From Rotaria socialis (Eukaryota > Rotifera > Eurotatoria > Philodinida > Philodinidae): a stretch of DNA of 64,000 nucleotides. Location: contig CAJNYU010002220.1 of NCBI GenBank assembly GCA_905331475.1, positions 288,026 to 352,025 on the forward strand, in the 5' to 3' direction. Positions 22,610 through 35,910 of this stretch are shown one piece after another (position 1 is the stretch's first letter; each line of letters opens with the position of its first letter). The position numbers and the translations under genes were made by a program. The notes beneath the pieces were generated by a model, which was not told where the DNA came from, ran no database searches, and saw nothing but the letters and a program-made list of their open reading frames with translations.

Positions 22610-24822
22610 TCATAGAATATGATCGATATTTCTTCTCGTTAATTCGTTTTGTTGACCCTATTTATGAAGAACGGTGATGAATCTATTTCATGGTCAATGA
22701 TAAAAATAAATGTAGAAAATGATCTGGTGCTCTGTTGTTGTTGTTGTGTGTTCATTCGGGGAAAAAAGAATTAGTCTCCTTTTTCAGATTTAATATTGGA
22801 ACAACGACTAACATCGATATGCTATTTCGAACAATGTTTTAAAAGAAAAAATGATCTTTGTTGAAAGTTTACAGATAAAAAAAGAAATGTTTATTCCGTA
22901 AAAGAGAGACATGAAAGTTTCAGCGACAATGAATAATATTACTATTTCACAAATCGGAAAGCAGCAGCTCCAGATATTTATCTCTTCAATCGACATCGAA
23001 AAGGCCCAGCTTCCGATTTAACTCCATCTGCCAAATGGAATCATTCAAAAACAAAAAAAAACACATTTGTTTTTGTTTTATTTCATAAGCTAATGTTTAT
23101 TTTGAAAACTTTGTCGTTGAACAATCGAAAGAGACATGAGAACATGATTTTCTTCGATATTATGCAAGGTGAAATCTTTTTAGACTTTCTCGTTTCGGTA
23201 AAATATTTTTGAAAAACACATCAAAATGGTCGCTTTTAAATGAAAATTTGATAGAAAGTAAAAAAACTTAAAACGAATTCACTTTTCCAGCGTACAAATA
23301 AGCGATTGGATCAGCTCAACACTATAGTACCTGGAAGATAATCGGTTTTAGATCTGAAATATTCTATTTCTTTAACACTTGTCAAAATTGGCATTTCATC
23401 GTAATGAGAGATCACTTTTATTCATTTATTGAAAAGTATTTCGTAGAGATAAATGTGTTCAAAGTGATTTTGCCTTACAATACATGGAAGAAAAACATGT
23501 TCTAATGTCTCCGCTTGTAATTGCTGAAAACTACCAGTCAAAAATTACTATTGTTCATAGAATTTTAATTTTATCCTAATATCGTTTAACTTCGAACATC
23601 AACAATAAATACTTGCAAATACGTGATATTTGATTATAATATTATTTTCATTAGAACATGAAAACTATAGATTTGATTATGTTTGAACCTTCAATCTCAT
23701 CACTCTTCACTTACTAATGCATAAATCACATTATTTATTAGACTTCTAGCTAACTAATTTGATACTATCATTGACATAACACTAGCTAAAAACATGATCA
23801 TTACACGAATGATGCACTGACGATGATATTATCATACAAAATCGATCAAGTTTGCGATCAGAAATTGAGAAACTATCACTAGTTTAAGACATGAAAACAA
23901 AATCAAACATATTAGCGAAGGTTTTGTCTTGCGCTATAAAATTAAGTCGCTACTTATTGATATCAAATAGAGAATAAAGTACATCTATATCATTCAACTT
24001 TTTCAAAATAATAAATAATATTTCATTGGTAAGTCAATGGAATGAACATTGTATTAATTCATCTTTAACTGTAAATCTGATATTTCTCATAAGACAATAT
24101 ATGCTAGTATATGTTGATTGTTCCTTCATGACCCTTGCCCTTATCGAAAAATATAATAATTCAACTCCACGAACAAATAAATGTAATATGGATTCAGTCA
24201 AATATGTTCATCGACGGATACTGCTTTTGTTTTTATAATAGGGTGTTAATAGTTCTTTCTTGCGATCATTTTTTCGACACATTCTATATATACCATTTTC
24301 TTCTCATCGTGTTGTCCCTTGCTGCACTTATGCAGATTCGTTCAAAATCTTTAAGACTTATAGACTAAAATCTGAAGAATATTGCTAAATATTTCGACTT
24401 CAACTCATAAGTGCATGCGAATCTTCAGTTCATCCATGGTAACCCATAAAAAAATATATTGATGTTTTTTTTAATTATTTATAATAAATACAACATTAAA
24501 AAGCATTTTTCAATGGTTATTGAAATTTAGCTTTAAAGTTTACCATGGTCAAAGCTTCAAGCATGTAAACAACGATTAATTTGCATTGAAAACTTTACTT
24601 TATTTCGGATTTGTTTAGATGCAAGTTTGTAAGAAAATTTCAATCTTCTGTAGTTGAGATTAGAATGTCAAGTTCTACTAATACAACTTCAAAATCGCTT
24701 TTTTATTTTAGATTCTCTTATTAAGAGATAACATTTTAATTTCAATTAAGACAAATATGTACATGTATAGAGAAAAAAGAATCACAATTTAGCAATATGG
24801 ATCAACATTATTCATTACATTG
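22610..24822. other. Intergenic stretch with no recognised gene
   Basis: About 2.2 kb between the convergent PMPCB and F-box gene 1. Short frames of 60-80 codons (for example 24026-24238) have no recognisable content. No repeats of note. Confidence 0.5.
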
Positions 24823-27151
24823 TTAAAGCCATAATTGAATCTCTCCAGAAGCACATCGCAAGCGATAAGGTCGTTTAATCGTCGATTCATGTAGTTGTCG
24901 TCGAATTAGATATGAAAAACATGGTGTTTTAGTAAAAGTCCAATCAAAGAAAAAGATACGAAGTGAAACAAGTTGTTGCAAATCATCGGTAAGACAACGA
25001 ATAAAATTAACAATACTTTTTGTAGATTTAATTTGACCGTCACGAGTACTTGCCGAATGCCAACCGAATCCATCATACGAATCATGGATAGAAAATGTAA
25101 GCTTTTTCAAGTTAGGTAATCGAATGGAGATAAGTTTGCAAAAGTATCGAACATTGGATAACGTTACGGTATAACCATCCATATCTAACGACTTTATCTA
25201 ATAAAAAACAAATCATTATGTCTTTTTATGAGTAAAATCGTTCTACTAATTCTTTTAGTCTCAAAATAAAATTCAATTAGTTTACTTTTAAAAAGAATTG
25301 TGAAAACTACATATGAATAGAAAACAGCCAGATTATATTTAATGAGATCTCTCTTATAAATATAGAAATAATTACTTGTTGATTGACACGAGTTGCGAGA
25401 TTATCAGTGTCATGTAATATAGCGGAGCATAAAATATCATTATCTTCACTTATTCGTAACTTATCTACATTACAAGACATTCTTAATATTGCTTCTAATT
25501 CAAATGCACTAATAAAATCACTCCCATCGATGAAAATTGTTGTTAGCAATGACCATGGAACCAGTGATGATATAGAGCAATTAGGATTACAGAGACGATG
25601 ATGAGAACTTTCGCCATTAAAACCTTCAATGAACAGTTCATTAGCTTTTGGAAACAAGTCAATGGGATTTAACTGCGTTAGAGACGATCTAAAAAAAATG
25701 ATTCCTATAAATTTTTTATACGCAGTAGAAACCCTTACACATACACTTGCAAATCTTCAGAAAAAAACTCTGTTTGAAGCTTTGTACCATGATATGGAGT
25801 AGTGAACAAGGCAAAACAATGGTAATCAAGACCGATATTCCAATTATTCCGTTCCTGAATAATTATTTTCGGTCTTCGTCGAGAAAAAAAAGCAGCTTTC
25901 ACGAATGAATTGAAAATTCTTTTTTCTTCAAAGTCATTCTCGACACAAAATGATAGATCAAGAGCATACGACGCCACAGGTTTCAGACGATCAATACATT
26001 TTTGTTGGATAATATCGCCGGATATAGCAAATCGTCCACAAGCGGATGTATATAATTTTAATTTTAGTGAAAAATGAATTAATTGACCAAACACAGATGA
26101 TAAAAGCACAATGGTTCGATGAAAACTCATGCTGGTCAAGCAGTTCACCTTAAGACGAACTAGGTTACATAGTAGACGGGGATCAACAGTAACGGGCATT
26201 CTAAAAAGGTCAATCGCATTCATACAATTGGTCTCAAATGATTGTGTTTTACTTACGAGAATCTGTCACAATTATCATTTTCAATTTCCTCTGGGTCTGC
26301 CACACCAATAGAGAGATTTCGAATGCAGGGTATACATAGCAGTAACTGTTGTAAAAAACGTGATGTGTTCACACCAGTGGTCAACGTATGAAGATAGGTT
26401 GTGTTGAAAACACTTGGCAAAGACATCAATGGTGTTGATTCAGATATTGGTAAGTTTTTATGACTTATCGGACTAAAACTAAAGGGAAGTCGACAAATAT
26501 TTAGAACGGGCATGGATGAGCACACCTATAAAAAGATGAAAAAAATATATGGAAGTCAATATACAAAGAATTTTCTTTCAAAAACATCTCAAAGTTCATA
26601 ATGAACTCGAGTAAAACGTGCTTTCTTACCTTAGCCAAATATGCTCCTTCTACAAATTGATGATTGAATGGATTAGATTCTTTAATATCAACAATTAAAG
26701 TATGTAATTTTTTTATTGAACGATTACATAACAATTTATCGAATTCATATGGTTGAATATCAATCAAATGAAGACGTTGAAGTAACATTGTTTGATAATG
26801 CTTCAAAGCTGATGAGACGAGTGACCATCCACCAATTGTATTATTGAATGAGATGCGTAATGAAATAACTCTATATTTTACTACCTTTAAAATATTTTCA
26901 CAAAAATCATTAAACATCGATATTGACATACTGTCACCATCAATGCGAATACGCCACAAATACTCCTGCATAAGCATCGTGGAGAAACGTCTATTCAGTG
27001 ATGCAAATGATTGAAGAATATCAGCACATGACAAATAAGCACATATTACAAAGAGAACATCGATAGATAAACACTCAAAAGTGGTGACCATTGTTTTGCT
27101 CATTTCTCTCATCGATTCCATTGAGCTGCTATTATATAGTCGCATGAACAA
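24823..27151 (-). CDS. F-box protein with degenerate leucine-rich region (F-box gene 1)
   Basis: Five exons, 27151-26630, 26525-26257, 26200-25739, 25688-25376 and 25197-24823, sum to 646 residues in one frame. Residues about 26-70 form an F-box (CLSIDVLFVICAYLSCADIL, SLNRRFSTML). The rest is a run of leucine-rich strand-helix units without a sharp consensus (for example NLKKLTFSIHDSYDGF, LQQLVSLRIFFFDW). F-box proteins bind SKP1 in SCF ubiquitin ligases and use the C-terminal repeats to choose a substrate; the substrate here cannot be predicted. Two further methionines (at 27121 and about 27100) could be the start. Related genes lie at 56.6 and 62.0 kb. Confidence 0.82.
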
Positions 27152-28136
27152 TGATATTTGTCCGTCTGATTTGTTTGACGAGCATTGCTTTATAGAACGT
27201 CGTCCATTTATTTTAAATGACTCGATATGATTGGAGAAGAGGCAAACATTTATGAGTGTTCTCAGTGAAAATTTTCGCTGATTTCAATTTTTTCACTGGG
27301 TTGCTTGATGTCGTATTAGAAGATGCGTGCAACATTTCTTCGGTTAAACTGCAAGTGACGCTTAGAAACATTAACAATATAGTTAATTAGTATTACTGTT
27401 TGACAATTGTTTAAATCAAAAAAACAAACATCTGTTGAAAACCCAGTTATTATTCATTTCGAATTAGAAGCAAGATAAGTTATAGACAACCACTTATATT
27501 GTGCAAACTAGTTTTTTTGTAAAAAAAAACAACAAAATGATCGTTCGAATTACAAATAAAAATAACCTATTTATTACTTGTATTCCCCTTGAAACTCGTT
27601 CATATTATACATGGTTACTATATATTCTCTTGAGTCTATCTTATGTTACATTGTCTGCGTACGGCAAAGAATTTAATCAAATATCACTTTGTTTCATAGT
27701 GGAACTGACGCAGTCAAATCTATTTAATAATGCTTATTTTTTTTTGTCTGAATATGCAAGGAAGAAATATAATGACAAATATCTATATTACTCGTTAAGG
27801 AGGCTTTTCTGACGAATAATATAATTCATCTAATTTTAGAATTGAATGAAATCGTCTGTTTATCATTCGCATCAATGGTATGCTACAGATTGTTTTCCTC
27901 CGTTTTAATTCACACCTCGTGTATGGATTTTATATTTTTCTCTATGTTATTCCTTCATTTCTAACCATACATAGACTAGACTAGTTCATATAATTCATTG
28001 TTTTTTTTCTTTCCGCGCTTGAATTCTGTATGTTGTCTCTTCATATGGTAAAGTTCGTCGTATCCAACAACACATTAGTAAGTTAATACTATCGTTTTTG
28101 TATTTACCTTTCGCTTTTCATAGGCTAAATTTAATT
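27152..28136. other. Intergenic stretch with no recognised gene
   Basis: Divergent spacer between F-box gene 1 and the interrupted gene at 28.1 kb. A 103-codon frame at 27501-27812 is AT-driven and hydrophobic with no supporting motif. An acceptor-like TTTTCATAG precedes the next gene at about 28123. Confidence 0.5.
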
Positions 28137-28809
28137 ATGGCGCAAAGTGTCCAAGAGCGATCAAAGATATTCATTAAAATGAATAGATCAAACATGATGA
28201 ATAATATGAAATTCGTTTATCCATTATCTCTTGAATTTGAACGATTTATTCTAAACAGATCAAACAAGGATATCAAGGACACATTTCATCGTGTTTTATC
28301 TGATGAAAAAAGCGAAATAGACCTTCAGTTATCGAGGGCTGGCAAAGATCCAGAAAATGTCCACTTTACCTAAAGTCCTGTGAAAAGTCCTTCACCCTCA
28401 ACCTAAAGTCTCGCCATAGGACCTTACTGGTGGCGGCACCTGTCCACAGGACTTTGGGTAATAAAAGTGACATTTTCTCGGAACTTTGCCATTGCTGCAG
28501 TTATCTCCGTTGTCAAAATGCTCTGGTTTTTATCGACTTAATGTTAAAGTAACAGACGGATCAGGAACAATCTTCCAAAGTACCAATGTAATAAGGTTAT
28601 CTGAAAATGGAATAATCAACTACAAGGAAGATAAACCGGTCAATTTAAGAACCTTATACGTAAAGACGGAACAAACAAATCAAAATGTTCATAATTATAA
28701 TTATGAAGAACAAAGTTCAGATGAACTGTATGAATTTTACCTCAGCGCACCTACACAGGTAGAGGCCAATCGTTTTCATTCTAAAAAACAAGATTTCTGT
28801 TTACTTTAG
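28137..28809 (+). pseudogene. Unknown gene disrupted by a hAT-type MITE insertion
   Basis: Frame starts at ATG 28137 (MAQSVQERSKIFIKMNRSNM), runs to the Leu/Ser at about 28333, and then enters a transposable element where it stops at 28371-28373. Past the element the same protein resumes at about 28498 (PLSKCSGFYRLNVKV, TDGSGTIFQSTNVIRLS) and ends with KKQDFCLL at 28809. Ignoring the element and one target duplication leaves the two halves in the same frame, so the insertion is the only lesion seen. The protein is mostly soluble, with a beta-rich middle; I do not recognise the family. Earlier exons may exist, because an acceptor lies just upstream of the ATG. The assembly may represent one allele only. 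Confidence 0.7.
28334..28497 (+). mobile_element. hAT-type MITE, 164 bp
   Basis: The left end GAGGGCTGGCAAAG and the right end CTTTGCCATTGCTG are imperfect inverted repeats, continued inward by AAAATGTC(C)ACTTTT and CAAAGTCCTGTG motifs on both arms. The element is bordered by an exact 8 bp direct repeat, CAGTTATC, at 28326-28333 and 28498-28505. An 8 bp target duplication and C/GAGGGxTGGCAAA ends are hallmarks of hAT elements. It is too short to code for a transposase, so it moved in trans. Confidence 0.88.
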
Positions 28810-31800
28810 AGTCAAACTCTTAAATCATCTCACGCTAACACTGAAACATGAACATTGCAATATATATTTTTTTGAAGATATCTCATGGAATAGAAAATGT
28901 GCTGCATAAGCTGATAATGATGGAAGAAATGATTTATTACTCTTGTATTGTATTTTATTCAATTTTTGTGTTCAATAAAATCAATTTCCATAATTTTACA
29001 CTTTTTGATCATAAAGTATCTGACAAGTGACAGAATAAGAACGAAATTTCAATGAAAGTACGAGTCTCTACGTTAAAAACTGCCACAGTAGTTTCACATG
29101 AGATATTATTGTAAGCTTATCTCATGAGGGCAATATGTTTTTGTTAACTAAAGTGAAAATAGAAATTCTTTACTGATTTCTTATATTTGATATAAAATGC
29201 ATTTGTATGAGTCGAAGGCGATTGGTTACACTAACTATTGATTGATTGAACATGCACAAAGTAGTTTTAGCGCACCCTATCCTACAGCTCAATTTTCGAA
29301 TGAAGATTTAAAAAAAAAATACATGGATAAAAATCAAGAAATTAGAATCATTTTCATAAACTAAAATGAAAAAGATACCGAGAAAAATGTAATCCATTTC
29401 ACCTAGCAACTGCCCAGAATAAAATTCTTGTATGCTGATTGACCTTAATGTTGTTCTCTTTTTGCGAAGTAAATCGATTATTCTTCAGCTCTAATAGCAT
29501 AATATTTTTATCTCATACATCATTCAACGACATAGTCATGCCAAGGTTTTTGAATTTCAAGTTTACCGTTAAATACTACCAAAAAGAAAAATTATATGGT
29601 TATGAAAATAACGACTTCTTTAGTAAAAACTTTACAACAGAAATAAATATCAAAGTTTGCAATAGTTAAGACGCTCAACATTATTTCTGAAGAACGCAAG
29701 AATGAATATGCAAATGCAAATTTATTTTATGTATTCAATAGTTACACAACATTATGAAGGACATTAATAATTCTTCTACTCCTCTATTGAATCATTATGA
29801 GAAAAAGCTTGCTGGTATGTTTTGAAAAAACCTATTTTGATTGGTAGTACAACTAACAATGTATACATAATGATCGATATTTTCCTGTAAAAATTGTAAA
29901 ACATTTATCATTTTATACTCTATTGTGAGGATTTTAAAGTAAGAGAATATATAGATATAAGAGTGAATGTTACCTGTTATTTGATCTCATCTATTTCTTT
30001 TTTTTATAGAAGTTAATAATTATGATTTTTAAGAGATTGATAACAATGTAAGAGCAGATTATAGCTATATATATATATTGTATGAGAAATGAGTTGATTA
30101 AATTTATATCAATAAACTTTTTTTGTCAGCTATATTTTCAATGAATGGCCATCCCATCTAAGGAAAAAAGAACTCCCTTTAGATATCTATTAATATGTGT
30201 ACTTTCATGCTGAATTCTTTTAGAACACACCCTCAATATTTATGAAAGTCATACATTGTTTCTAGGTTACAGCAAGCAATCATAATCTGAATGTTGATAA
30301 CACTTTTCAAGGAGAAAAACTTTTATAGTAAAGTAGAATTTCTATGTGATAATATTGTCATAAATACTGATGTTAACAATTGGATCATTTTATATTGTGT
30401 GACTAGTATGTTTTTTCAGTGTTCGCCGAAACGGCTGATCACATTTTACATAAACATCATGGTTGACTAAGTCGTGTTTTTTTTTAGATCAAATATGTAG
30501 TTGAAATAGAAATCTTCATTGATATTCTAGAAAAAATTTATAAGCATAGATTTAACTGCAGATAAATTTAGTATTCCAAGAATTATCGTCAATCTACAAG
30601 CACATACTCAATATTCGAAAGAGAACCTTCCTAATAAAGTTGGTTGATTATTTCATTTTTTTTCATGTTCTAATATTTTCTTTTCATAATTAAAAGTGAT
30701 TTTGTTCCGTATTTTCAACTAATCGATGTATTCACTGGTTAGAAATTATGGTAGAAAAATTGTCCGTTAGTGAATACTTATTATACCTCATCAAAAAGAG
30801 AAAATACGAAAATAAAAAAATAATTTTCTTTCGATATATAAATGTTTTATAATTAATATAAATGTTACAACAATTGAGTATACATTCATCATTGAATCAT
30901 AAAGATACTGCTCAATTTTGTTTTTCATATTTGAACATGAAAAGAATTTTGATATGATTCCTAAATTTTGTTGACATTAAGTGAGAAATTTATTTTTCGA
31001 CATCTTTTCATTTTCTATTTAATCATACGTATTTACTATAGTCATTAGCGAAATTAGATTAATGACAGAATAAATTACTGAGCTTGCAATACATACATTA
31101 TTTTGTGAAACAAATTTTTGAAGTATATATTTATTTATCGTAACTTTCGATTTGGGAAAATTAATTACTTAATTATCAAATGAAAATTGGAGATTTTGAT
31201 TTAGTAACAAGAATGAAAAAAGAAATTAATCGAAAAAAGTGAAATTTAATGGAAGCGATACATCTTCATGACAAATCACAGAACATTTTGCATACTATCC
31301 TAAAAAAGAGTCATTCATTTCTTCTTAGAGAAAAAATTGACTGCCAGATGTGCAAAGTTCATATGCTTCATTATGAGTGTAATTATATATTAGAGCTTCT
31401 AGTTTTCTTCATTATTTTGAATCAAAGATTAGGAGACATTGAAAAAAGAAAAACTTTAGCAATAGACAAATCGAACTGCTTTTAAATAATTATATAAGTA
31501 TACATTTTCAGAAGAAACTAGTGAATAAAGATTTATCGCATGAGCATCTATTGAAATTGAAATTGATATCCATTAAATTGCCATCGAAATGGTAGGAATC
31601 TTTGTAAAGACTGATTATTCCACCATCTAATTTGGTAAAAGCCGATTTTAATCAATTATTTGAAACTCGAGAGGAGCTTTCATAATTATTTCAATTACCT
31701 AAAACTAAAATATCGATTTAACTTTAAAAGAATCGATCACTATAATCTCACAACAGAGCATCAGTTGTTTCTAGCTTTTCTTCGTCTATACAATTAAAAA

Positions 31801-32145
31801 TTATATGTATTTATAATCTGTAGAACACTCAGTGGTGTTCTAAAGTAATTTTTAGTCTTGATTTCTTTCCTCTCCTCTGATCTTTTACTAAATTCTCTGA
31901 TTCTGTTTTGTTCTTTCAATCCTAACTTCACGGAAAATGATCAAGAAGAAAGGTTACATCTTAATTTACGTAATATTTGCATAAAGTAAAAAAGAATCTG
32001 TAAGTTGATTGTTTTGATAATTATTTATAGATTTCTTGCCCTGTTTTTGTACAAAGTCAACTAGATATTTTTTTTCTTTCAATTGTTCATTGTTTCTATT
32101 TTGTTACTATGAAAAGATCTCATTAGATTCCTTTTAGATCTAGAC
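28810..32145. other. Long AT-rich stretch with no recognised gene
   Basis: No supported exon on either strand. Frames at 29439-29669 (76 codons) and 31249-31485 (78 codons) were examined and lack clear splice context or motifs; the latter is the better candidate if a small gene exists here. Confidence 0.5.
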
Positions 32146-34975
32146 ATGATAGATTCCACTGATCGGTCACTGATGAGTCAGAATCCTTTGTCATCATTAA
32201 AACATTATTGTATCAATGAAATATATATACGAAATCATCCATATATCATTTCAATGTGTATTCAAAATTCTGAACAAATTCAACTCGAAATCTTAGTACA
32301 GCCAAAAGAAAGTGTCGATCAATGGAAATCGAGTTTTAATGTTCATGGTGAATATTTAGTTTTTCTTTATAATATTTTCCTTTCTATTTTATTTTTATTT
32401 TGGAATAGATATTGAAAAAATGACAGAAAAAACGGGTAATTTTAAATCATTCAATGTATTTGTTGATATGTTAGAAGATGCGATTAATCAAGTAATATGA
32501 GAAAAACTTACCGAAACTTTGTATGAATTTATTTATAAAATTGTAGAAAAATTCATCAGTCAGTATTGACTTATTTACTTCTGATGACCTTGAGTTTATA
32601 CGTAAAAAACAAGAAGATCAGAAGAAAACTTCAACGACTAAGTTATCAAATAAACGTTATTTAATATTGATATATAATGTTGAATACGATCGAATTTATT
32701 ATCCATTGTCTCTTCGCTATTATGGTAGATCTGATACACTTGTTTTAATCGAACAAATTCGTCAATTAACAGCAGAAAATGAATTATTAAAATCTCGCGT
32801 AGGTTTTTAGTAAAGATTTTGTTTGATTATTTTTGTTCTATCTATTTCAGCTTGGTTCATGTACTAATAATCTTGAGGATTCTCACGAAGAGTAAGATTC
32901 TTTTCCCTTCTTTTCCCTTCTATTATGTTTTGATTAGATATTCCAATTTGAGAAAAGAAAATGATAATTATCACCAACAGTTATTATTTCATGATGGAAA
33001 AGAAAAAGATCTACAAGTTGAATATTTACGTCAAATGATTCGTGCCAATGAATATGCTCTAATTAAAGAACGAATTAATTTACAGAGAACAAAAGTAAAA
33101 ACAAATGATCATTATAAAAAACTCAATAATCAAGTTTGTTCATTTTCGTATTTCAATAAAATCAATATAAATATATCAACTTTTTCTTTTTTAGATTGAA
33201 TTTTTAAAAATATCTGAAAGACAATTAAAATTAAAAATGAAAAATTTAACAAATGAAATTAGCTTACTCAAGAAAAAGTAAATAAAAATTACATCGAAGT
33301 TAGTCATTTAAATATACATTTGTTTTTCATGGAAAACATTTTCAATGTGTTCGGAATTTGAATTGTTGTTCCATAGAAACAGTAAAATCATTAATTGATA
33401 ACAAATCGATTCAGATTAATTTAAATTACTTTATGAGGTTATTGTTTGGAAACAAGACTATCATCTCGTTTCGTCGATAATTTATTTTCCGATTTTAACA
33501 GGATATCAACCAGTCAGGAATTCATCTTTTTTTGAACGAGTTTAGATCCACTCAATGAAGTAGACGCTGATGCCAATGATTAAAGATATGAATGTAAGGT
33601 TCACAGAACGTCAAGATCCATAAATTTACTCATTCTATGCTATTCGTTTAAAATAAATAACAGTAAACATCACTATTCTTCATAGTTCTAAGTTAAATTT
33701 TGATTAACGCTGACTCTTGGACGTTTTCTATTTATTGTCCTTTAGATTCTTCATCGACGAATTAATTATTGTAAACAGGAACTATCGATAAAATGAGAAA
33801 AAATTCTGTAGATCCTCTGGGAGTTTTCTTTGATCAGGTAGTAAAACAGAATCCAACCAAAAACATAGCTACAGCTCATGATTTTAGTATTTGCATTTTC
33901 GAAACATAATATATAATCACTGTAATTAATGGGAAGTCTCCGTTTTTAAGAATACTCTTTTATCTACTAAAATATATTTTCTTAGGATTGACGGTTAAAA
34001 GTGAAACATTTAGTGTTCGCTGAAATTTAGTTTTCTATTGTCTTTATTGAAAAATATAACATTTATTTTTCAGCGCTTCACCATGCAATTATCGACCGAG
34101 ATCGTCACCATTGGATTGTGCGAAGTCAACTGATCAACATCGATATCGTTCAAAGAGTGGCCCTAAACGATTACCATTGTCAACAAGTAATTTTCTTTGA
34201 TCATTTTTCTAATTTGGTTTTATCAAAATTTGTTTAGATTCTCGTGCTCGTTTTAATCCCACTGCATACATTCATGAAAAAAATCTTAAATTACGGCATG
34301 TGGAATTAAAAAAGTATTAGTTTTTGTTGTTTGTTCTGATTAAATTAAAATAAAACGGAATCTTTTAGAACAACAGAAACTCATCAAAGATTAAATATTG
34401 ATCAACAACATTCAGAGTCGGATTTTAGTGGTGAACTTGTTAATGTATAATTATCGATGATCTGTTTTCAATTTTTATGTCTATAGATTCAAGTTTGAAA
34501 GCTAACAATAATAATTGCGTTAAATTGAAATCAAGAAAAAAATCGAGGTGTCTTTCTATTTCGTTTTTGTAATGAAAGTTATTTTCTCAATTATAGTCGA
34601 AAGCGAACAAAAGAATTAACTCAACAAAAATTTGAAAGCTCCATCGATTCAGTATGTTATTTTAAATGATAATTAAATGAATAAAGACAACTAATTTTAA
34701 TAATTCATAGGATATCGAACGTATTTCGTCACCAGTTGTTTTACGTAGGGCTGCATCAAATAATTCAACAAAAGTTTTCTTGCCTGAAAATTTTCATCAT
34801 GATCAAATAAGTATTTATGTTTACGAATGAAAAATCCAATGATTTTAAATAAACTAAACTTTTAGATTTAAACTCAAACTTACAAAACTTCACTGACTCT
34901 GACAATATGGTCGATATTGATAAACGATTAAAATCGCTAGAAAAATTCATTAAACAAACTTTACTAATACACTAA
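32146..34975 (+). CDS. CCDC61: CCDC61/VFL3 homologue, centriole and basal body protein
   Basis: Thirteen exons join in one frame to 477 residues: 32146-32347, 32409-32491, 32547-32798, 32851-32891, 32938-33133, 33195-33277, 34074-34186, 34238-34313, 34369-34430, 34487-34547, 34597-34651, 34711-34810 and 34866-34975. The N-terminal 150 residues match the XRCC4-like head of CCDC61 (EKMTEKTGNFKSFNVFVDML, NKRYLILIYNVEYDRIYYPL). A coiled coil follows (residues about 180-285), then a Ser/Arg-rich tail with RARFNPTAYIHEKNLK and a closing helix DIDKRLKSLEKFIKQ, all in the order seen in the family. CCDC61/VFL3 organises basal bodies and their rootlets in ciliated cells, fitting a ciliated animal. The 0.8 kb intron 6 could hide a further exon. 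An acceptor just upstream of the ATG suggests a 5' UTR intron. Confidence 0.93.
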
Positions 34976-35910
34976 ATTCTCTTTTTTTAGCTTGTAAATA
35001 TTCCTTTTTGTTTGATTAGAATTAGGTGTTTTTATTATTATTTATTATTAAATAAAACTGATCAAAAATCGATCGATAAATGAATTCTAATACATTGATC
35101 CATACGTGAAATTTATGCTGGTATCTCACAAACAGAAATTACTATTTTCAAAAGGAAATTACATCAATAGACAGCACGTTTTCAATCGAATAACACAAGA
35201 GAAAAGAAAAAGAGTTGCAATCCGTTGGTAAACAAAAGATAAAAAGTTCTTTAGCTCTAATCATATTTTATCGTAAGCTTGGAAGAAAATATGATATTGT
35301 AGGAACAACCTTGAAATAATGCACTTACACTATTAGAATATCGCGATGTTTAGAGATATCTACTTAGCAGTTTATTTACTTAATAAAGAAACAAAACAGA
35401 TGAAACTTCTAATCTTCTATGGGAAAAAGACAATATGTGAAATTTCTAGAATAAACTCATAAAATGTTTAAAATCAGAGTCATTATTTATGTTTCTTAGA
35501 AAATAATGATAATAATATTTTCATAAACATAAAGTAAGAAAATTTACATGGTTAAAAATAAGCTTAAATAACTGTAACGAGTGATATTCTTTTTCTTTTA
35601 CTGTATCGAAGCATGTTTGTGAGTATTCATATCGATTATTTCCAATTGAGCAATACTCTAACTCTTAACAATTGTTCGAATCGTAAAAAATCGATTAGGA
35701 AGATATTTTCTGCAATGAGAGTATTTTAATCATTTCTCTTTCTATTTATTTTTTCTTTCATCATCATCCGATTTCCAACGAAAGGAACTGTTTGAGATAT
35801 TATAGATTTGATCGACTTTAATAAACCCTTCATTGCTTTCGTTTATACACCGGAAAGAAATAAAAATAAAAAAGTAAACATCCAAGATAAAAGCAAAAAT
35901 TAAAGTTGAC
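34976..35910. other. Spacer between convergent genes
   Basis: Convergent 3' region between CCDC61 and the AI-2E permease gene. No additional features recognised. Confidence 0.5.

Noticed and set aside
27501..27812. 103-codon plus-strand frame
   Set aside because: No splice context, motif or coding-type codon choice; long frames of this kind arise by chance in this DNA.
31249..31485. 78-codon plus-strand frame with CQMC motif
   Set aside because: Only weak coding character and no supporting exon; kept as a note in the intergenic entry.
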